Below, one piece after another: positions 60,811 through 64,000 of a stretch of DNA of 64,000 bases; position 1 is the stretch's first letter; each line of letters begins with the position of its first letter. The DNA is from Panaeolus papilionaceus. Taxonomy: Eukaryota; Basidiomycota; Agaricomycetes; Agaricales. Made by a program: the position numbers and the translations under genes. Location of the stretch: the NCBI GenBank assembly GCA_015501605.1, contig JADNRZ010000014.1:496001-560000 (forward strand). The letters are read 5' to 3'. The notes beneath the pieces were generated by a model. It had not been told where the DNA came from. It worked only from the letters and a program-made list of their open reading frames with translations, and searched no databases.

Positions 60811-62404
60811 TTAGTCATTGACAGCAAAGAACACTTTCATCAAAGAGAAATGGGTGCCGTTAAAATGCTCCAAATAGGTACCCAACACACAACCCATCTC
60901 GTTGATAAAATCTTCCAGAATATCATTTCCGGCCTTCGTCGCAGCGGTTATTTTCTTTCCACAAGTGCTATCCACGTCAACCACCAGATACAGAACCAAT
61001 TTATCTACTTTGGAAAAGGATGAATGTGAACGGGTAAGGGAAGTTATAAAGCTCGTCCACGGCGCCATAATATCAATCGTCTTAGTTTCAACGACTTTCA
61101 AATTGGGTAAAATGGCGAAAGGTGTTAATGGTATTTCAGCAGTTGCAGCACAGGATCCGTGAGGGCGATAGCGGGTTGGTAGATTGCGAGTGACATGCAA
61201 ATGACTCAAAGGAGGGAAGACTTCCGGTATTCGATCGGAGTCAACGTCGACCAATAGAATTTCTGGAGAGTAGGCGGAGTATATTGCTACAAAGCTGTTG
61301 AAGTACTTGACCACTTCAAGAGCAGTGACCTCCTCTATAGGGAAAGCTATGATCAAGAAAATTAACGACTTAATACATGAAGGAGTCAAATTAAATGTCC
61401 AAACCTTCGTATGATAACGACTGTAGCCGCACAACATCCTCCAAAAGTGGCGGAAGTATGTCCGCCGCAGACTCGTGAACCATCATCACTTCCAGCGAGG
61501 TGAGATGTTCAAGTGCCTTTCGCCCATGTTTATCGCTCGCAGTGCGGAAAAACTGCAGAAACTCCAAAAAGGTTGCAGTATTGGCCGGCTCGTGAGTACC
61601 TGATATGGAGCACAGCTCAATCCCAAGGGTCTTGATGTTGCAAGGTGGTATCAGAGGAGAATTGCGTTGGCTGGGTTTAAGGAAGCCAATGCGAGTTAAT
61701 TGAAGTTCCTCGAGGTTCGGAAAGTAGAGAATAATTGATGGATCAACATTCATCTTTCGTAATGTGAGGATCCTGACAGACTCGAGAGGCACTGTTAGCG
61801 CAGTCATTGGGAGGTCTCCACGGTCTATACGCAGGGTGTGAAGGGCTGAACAATTGATAGCGGAGGTTAAGTAAAGCCTCGCGACCTTCTTGGTACACAG
61901 GAAGCGCAAACTACTCCTTGATGCATGCTCGTCGACGAGTCTTTCGCAGAATCTTCCGACGTCGGTATCCCGGGCAAGTCGTTGTATCCGAGGCGACGAA
62001 TAATATAGAATGATTGCTTCAACAGCAGGAAGGTGGAAAACTATGTCCCTAAACCTGGTGAGTACTGGATCCTTTACCATTGCGCCGTGATAGTCCCGCA
62101 GGTCAAGAAGGAGCTGGCGGATATAGATTCTGATATCCGGCTGAGTCTCCAGAAGTTGAACGAGGCGATCAAGAGTTTCCTCCCACTGCTGCTGACGGAG
62201 TCCAAACTGAAGGAGCTTAAAGATATGCGTACGAACAAGTGGTAGAAAGGATTTGCAGACAAGGGCGCATGTTTGGAGAAGACCCTTCTGCTCATTGGTT
62301 AGTAGAGCGCCCAGCGGCCTGGTTCCAATGATGCCAATGATGTAGCCAAAGATTTCGATCGGTAAGACTGGGATGTCCTTTGAATTCGTGCCATCGTGAT
62401 CCAT
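60811..62404 (-). CDS. F-box protein, family A member 8
   Basis: 511 residues from exons 61405..62404 and 60811..61346; 58-bp phase-1 intron with donor GTTTGG after LSYEG. The F-box (LPIEIFGYIIGIIGTRPLG ... LQTCALVCKSFLPLVRTHIF) is at about residues 14-62. The leucine-rich middle carries LTLRKMNVDPSIILYFPNLE. The exon-2 domain keeps the Trp-anchored helix (PWTSFITSLTRSHSSFSKVD), a Lys/Gly-rich loop and VLGTYLEHFNGTHF, the same end as members 4 and 7. Start chosen at the first Met before the F-box. The substrate cannot be inferred. Confidence 0.85.
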
Positions 62405-62778
62405 AATGCCTTTAAAAATGGTTTCAGTGCTTGTCCCGTGAAAACCCTCGTCAGGGTCGTAGGTGTTGGTCGTGGTGCTCGTGGGTGTAAAGCTGGCAGG
62501 GCGTGGCTGTGTCCGATTTCGGCATGCACCATTTTCTAAGTTGGACCCTACTCGCGATGCTGCGGCAAGTTCTAGTCACCGCCGACTTGCCGGGGCTGAG
62601 AATCTCAAGCCTAAGCCTCGTAGATAGGATAGAACAGGTAACTTGGGGTGTTTTTGACTCCTGAGTTACATATTTGAGCAAGAATACAGGGGTATCAGTA
62701 ATAGAAATTCTATAATACAGGTTTCTGTTAGATCAGATGCACATGGCTGAACACGGCAAATTGTCATCAATCTGGCGC
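62405..62778. other. Intergenic between tandem minus-strand genes
   Basis: Holds the promoter of F-box member 8 and the 3' UTR of the dehydrogenase gene. No distinct motif identified. Confidence 0.4.
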
Positions 62779-63977
62779 TTAAGGCTTAATGGCAATTTTC
62801 AGAGCAGTCCTGCTGTTCATCTTGTCCAATGCTGCTTGGAAGTCCTCAAGCTTGAATACGTCAGTTACCATGCCTTTCACGTTGACTTTGCCGCTATCGA
62901 GGTAAGCGACGGCACGAGGGAAACAGTATGTTTGCGAGAAGGATCCAATGATCTAGAGAAACAAGTTCGTAAGTAAAGCAAGTCAAAGAGCGTTCTCTAA
63001 AAACTCTAATAAATTTGAATGTCCTTACCGTAATCTCGTCACCAAATATCTATACAGCCAATTGAAGCCTGATCAATATCCACAAGTGCTCATCGACTAT
63101 CATGTAGCGTACCTTCGACGGTGGCCAGTGCACCAGCGCTTTGTTCTCGTACACACCATAAATCATCAAAGTTCCACCCCTGCGAACGTAGTTGATGCTG
63201 TCGTTCGCAAGCTTTTCAACCCCCGTCGCCTCTACAACCACATCGAAGCCAAACGGATTGTCGTCTTTCAACTTCTGCCACTGAGCTTCGGGCGCCTTTC
63301 GATCCAACTCGATGTACTCATCCGCGGCATTGAGCTCCTTGGCGATGTCCATCTTGATGCCCTTATTCGCAGCAATAACGACGCGAGAGGCTCCATTCTG
63401 CTTGAGCAGCTGGGCAAGGATCAGGCCTGTCGGACCAGCTCCCAACAAAAGAACCTCGATGCCGACTTGGGGGTTCAACTTGTCGAGACCGTGAATAGCA
63501 CACGCGGCTGGTTCGAGCAGTGTCGATTCTTCGTCGGTCAGATTTTTAATCTTATAAAGCTTCTTTTGCTGGCTGTAAATGCGTCAGAATGCAGACCCAG
63601 AGGCTGGTACGACTCGACAGACTCACTATTTGATGTACTCTGCGAAGCCACCATCCTGCGTCACACCACAAGCTTGGAAGTTCTCGCAGAGTAAGGAGTT
63701 TCCGCGGCGGCAGTAGAAGCATGTCTCGCACTACATAAGAAGAGAATCCGTCAGTGAGGAAACGGTGGTCCTATCAGCAGCCTGCAAGCACTCACAGTAA
63801 TGCCAACATCAGCCACGCAACGGTCTCCCAAAGCGAAGCCTTTGACGTTCTTCCCCATCTCGACAATGGTTCCGATTGCTTCATGTCCAGGAATAAGCTG
63901 AAAGGCGTCATGTCAGCATACGCCCGACTCGAAGACTCGATCTCGAAACATACCGGGAATTGTGCGATAAATTCTCC
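62779..63977 (-). CDS. Zinc-dependent polyol (D-arabinitol-type) dehydrogenase, 5' end outside window
   Basis: Medium-chain dehydrogenase oxidising a sugar alcohol with NAD(P). Visible exons: 63954..63977 (24 nt), 63796..63897, 63627..63730, 63113..63572, 63029..63049 (21 nt), 62779..62952, giving 294 residues; the N-terminal part lies beyond the right edge. Motifs in order: the catalytic-zinc GHE (LIPGHEAIG), the structural-zinc cluster [15 protein letters not shown] (C-x2-C-x2-C-x7-C), [13 protein letters not shown] with its conserved Glu, and the nucleotide-binding GAGPTGL. The C-terminus ([10 protein letters not shown]) is complete. Zinc ligands appear intact, so it should be active. Overall character ([25 protein letters not shown]) suggests the fungal D-arabinitol/sorbitol dehydrogenase group; the substrate is inferred, not proven. 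Confidence 0.88.
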
Positions 63978-64000
63978 CTACAGAAAGGGAAACAATTAGA

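Overview
The window looks like a nuclear chromosome segment of a mushroom-forming basidiomycete (Agaricomycetes). The evidence is dense short spliceosomal introns (mostly 48-75 bp, GT-AG with CTRAY-like branch sites close to the acceptor), a bacterial-type IleRS with a mitochondrial presequence, a fungal-type ProRS with an N-terminal YbaK-like domain, and many lineage-specific F-box paralogues. No rRNA, CRISPR array, intact transposon or intact tRNA gene was seen. Exon structures were built by hand by matching reading frame, splice signals and paralogue or family alignment.

Layout. 0-3.5 kb: two tandem minus-strand F-box genes, the first running off the left edge. 3.7-7.8 kb: mitochondrial isoleucyl-tRNA synthetase, 18 exons, minus. 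8.1-9.5 kb: mitochondrial ornithine carrier (ORT1/ARG11 type), minus, divergent from a decayed F-box gene at 9.8-11.4 kb. 12.0-18.0 kb: three tandem minus-strand paralogues of a short zinc-finger protein family, the third broken in its second finger. 18-22 kb: apparently gene-poor. 22.0-24.6 kb: prolyl-tRNA synthetase, 8 exons, plus. 25.6-25.9 kb: a small unknown gene. 26.2-35.7 kb: four more F-box paralogues around a heptad-repeat coiled-coil gene. 38.5-45.8 kb: a very large low-complexity protein (about 2,130 residues) ending in an RRM-like domain assembled from three exons. 47.8-48.5 kb: a small protein with four 14-residue repeats encoded by a 42-bp minisatellite. 50.3-51.1 kb: a tentative membrane protein. 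51-57 kb: gene-poor with protein-like remnants. 57.2-58.9 kb: a different F-box protein, 3 exons. 59.0-62.4 kb: two more F-box paralogues of the first family. 62.8 kb to the right edge: a zinc polyol (D-arabinitol-type) dehydrogenase with two microexons, 5' end outside the window.

The core genes (two tRNA synthetases, ornithine carrier, polyol dehydrogenase) are ordinary metabolism. The accessory theme is repeated local duplication: eight F-box paralogues share one intron position and phase, and the zinc-finger triplet shares an intron position and, in two members, a core promoter. The F-box proteins are probably substrate receptors of SCF ubiquitin ligases, with fast-evolving leucine-rich regions as target-binding surfaces; their targets cannot be read from sequence. 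Other points of interest are three GC-AG introns, an intron-like segment bounded by a direct repeat, a possible mitochondrial presequence ahead of the ProRS start, and a tRNA-like remnant.
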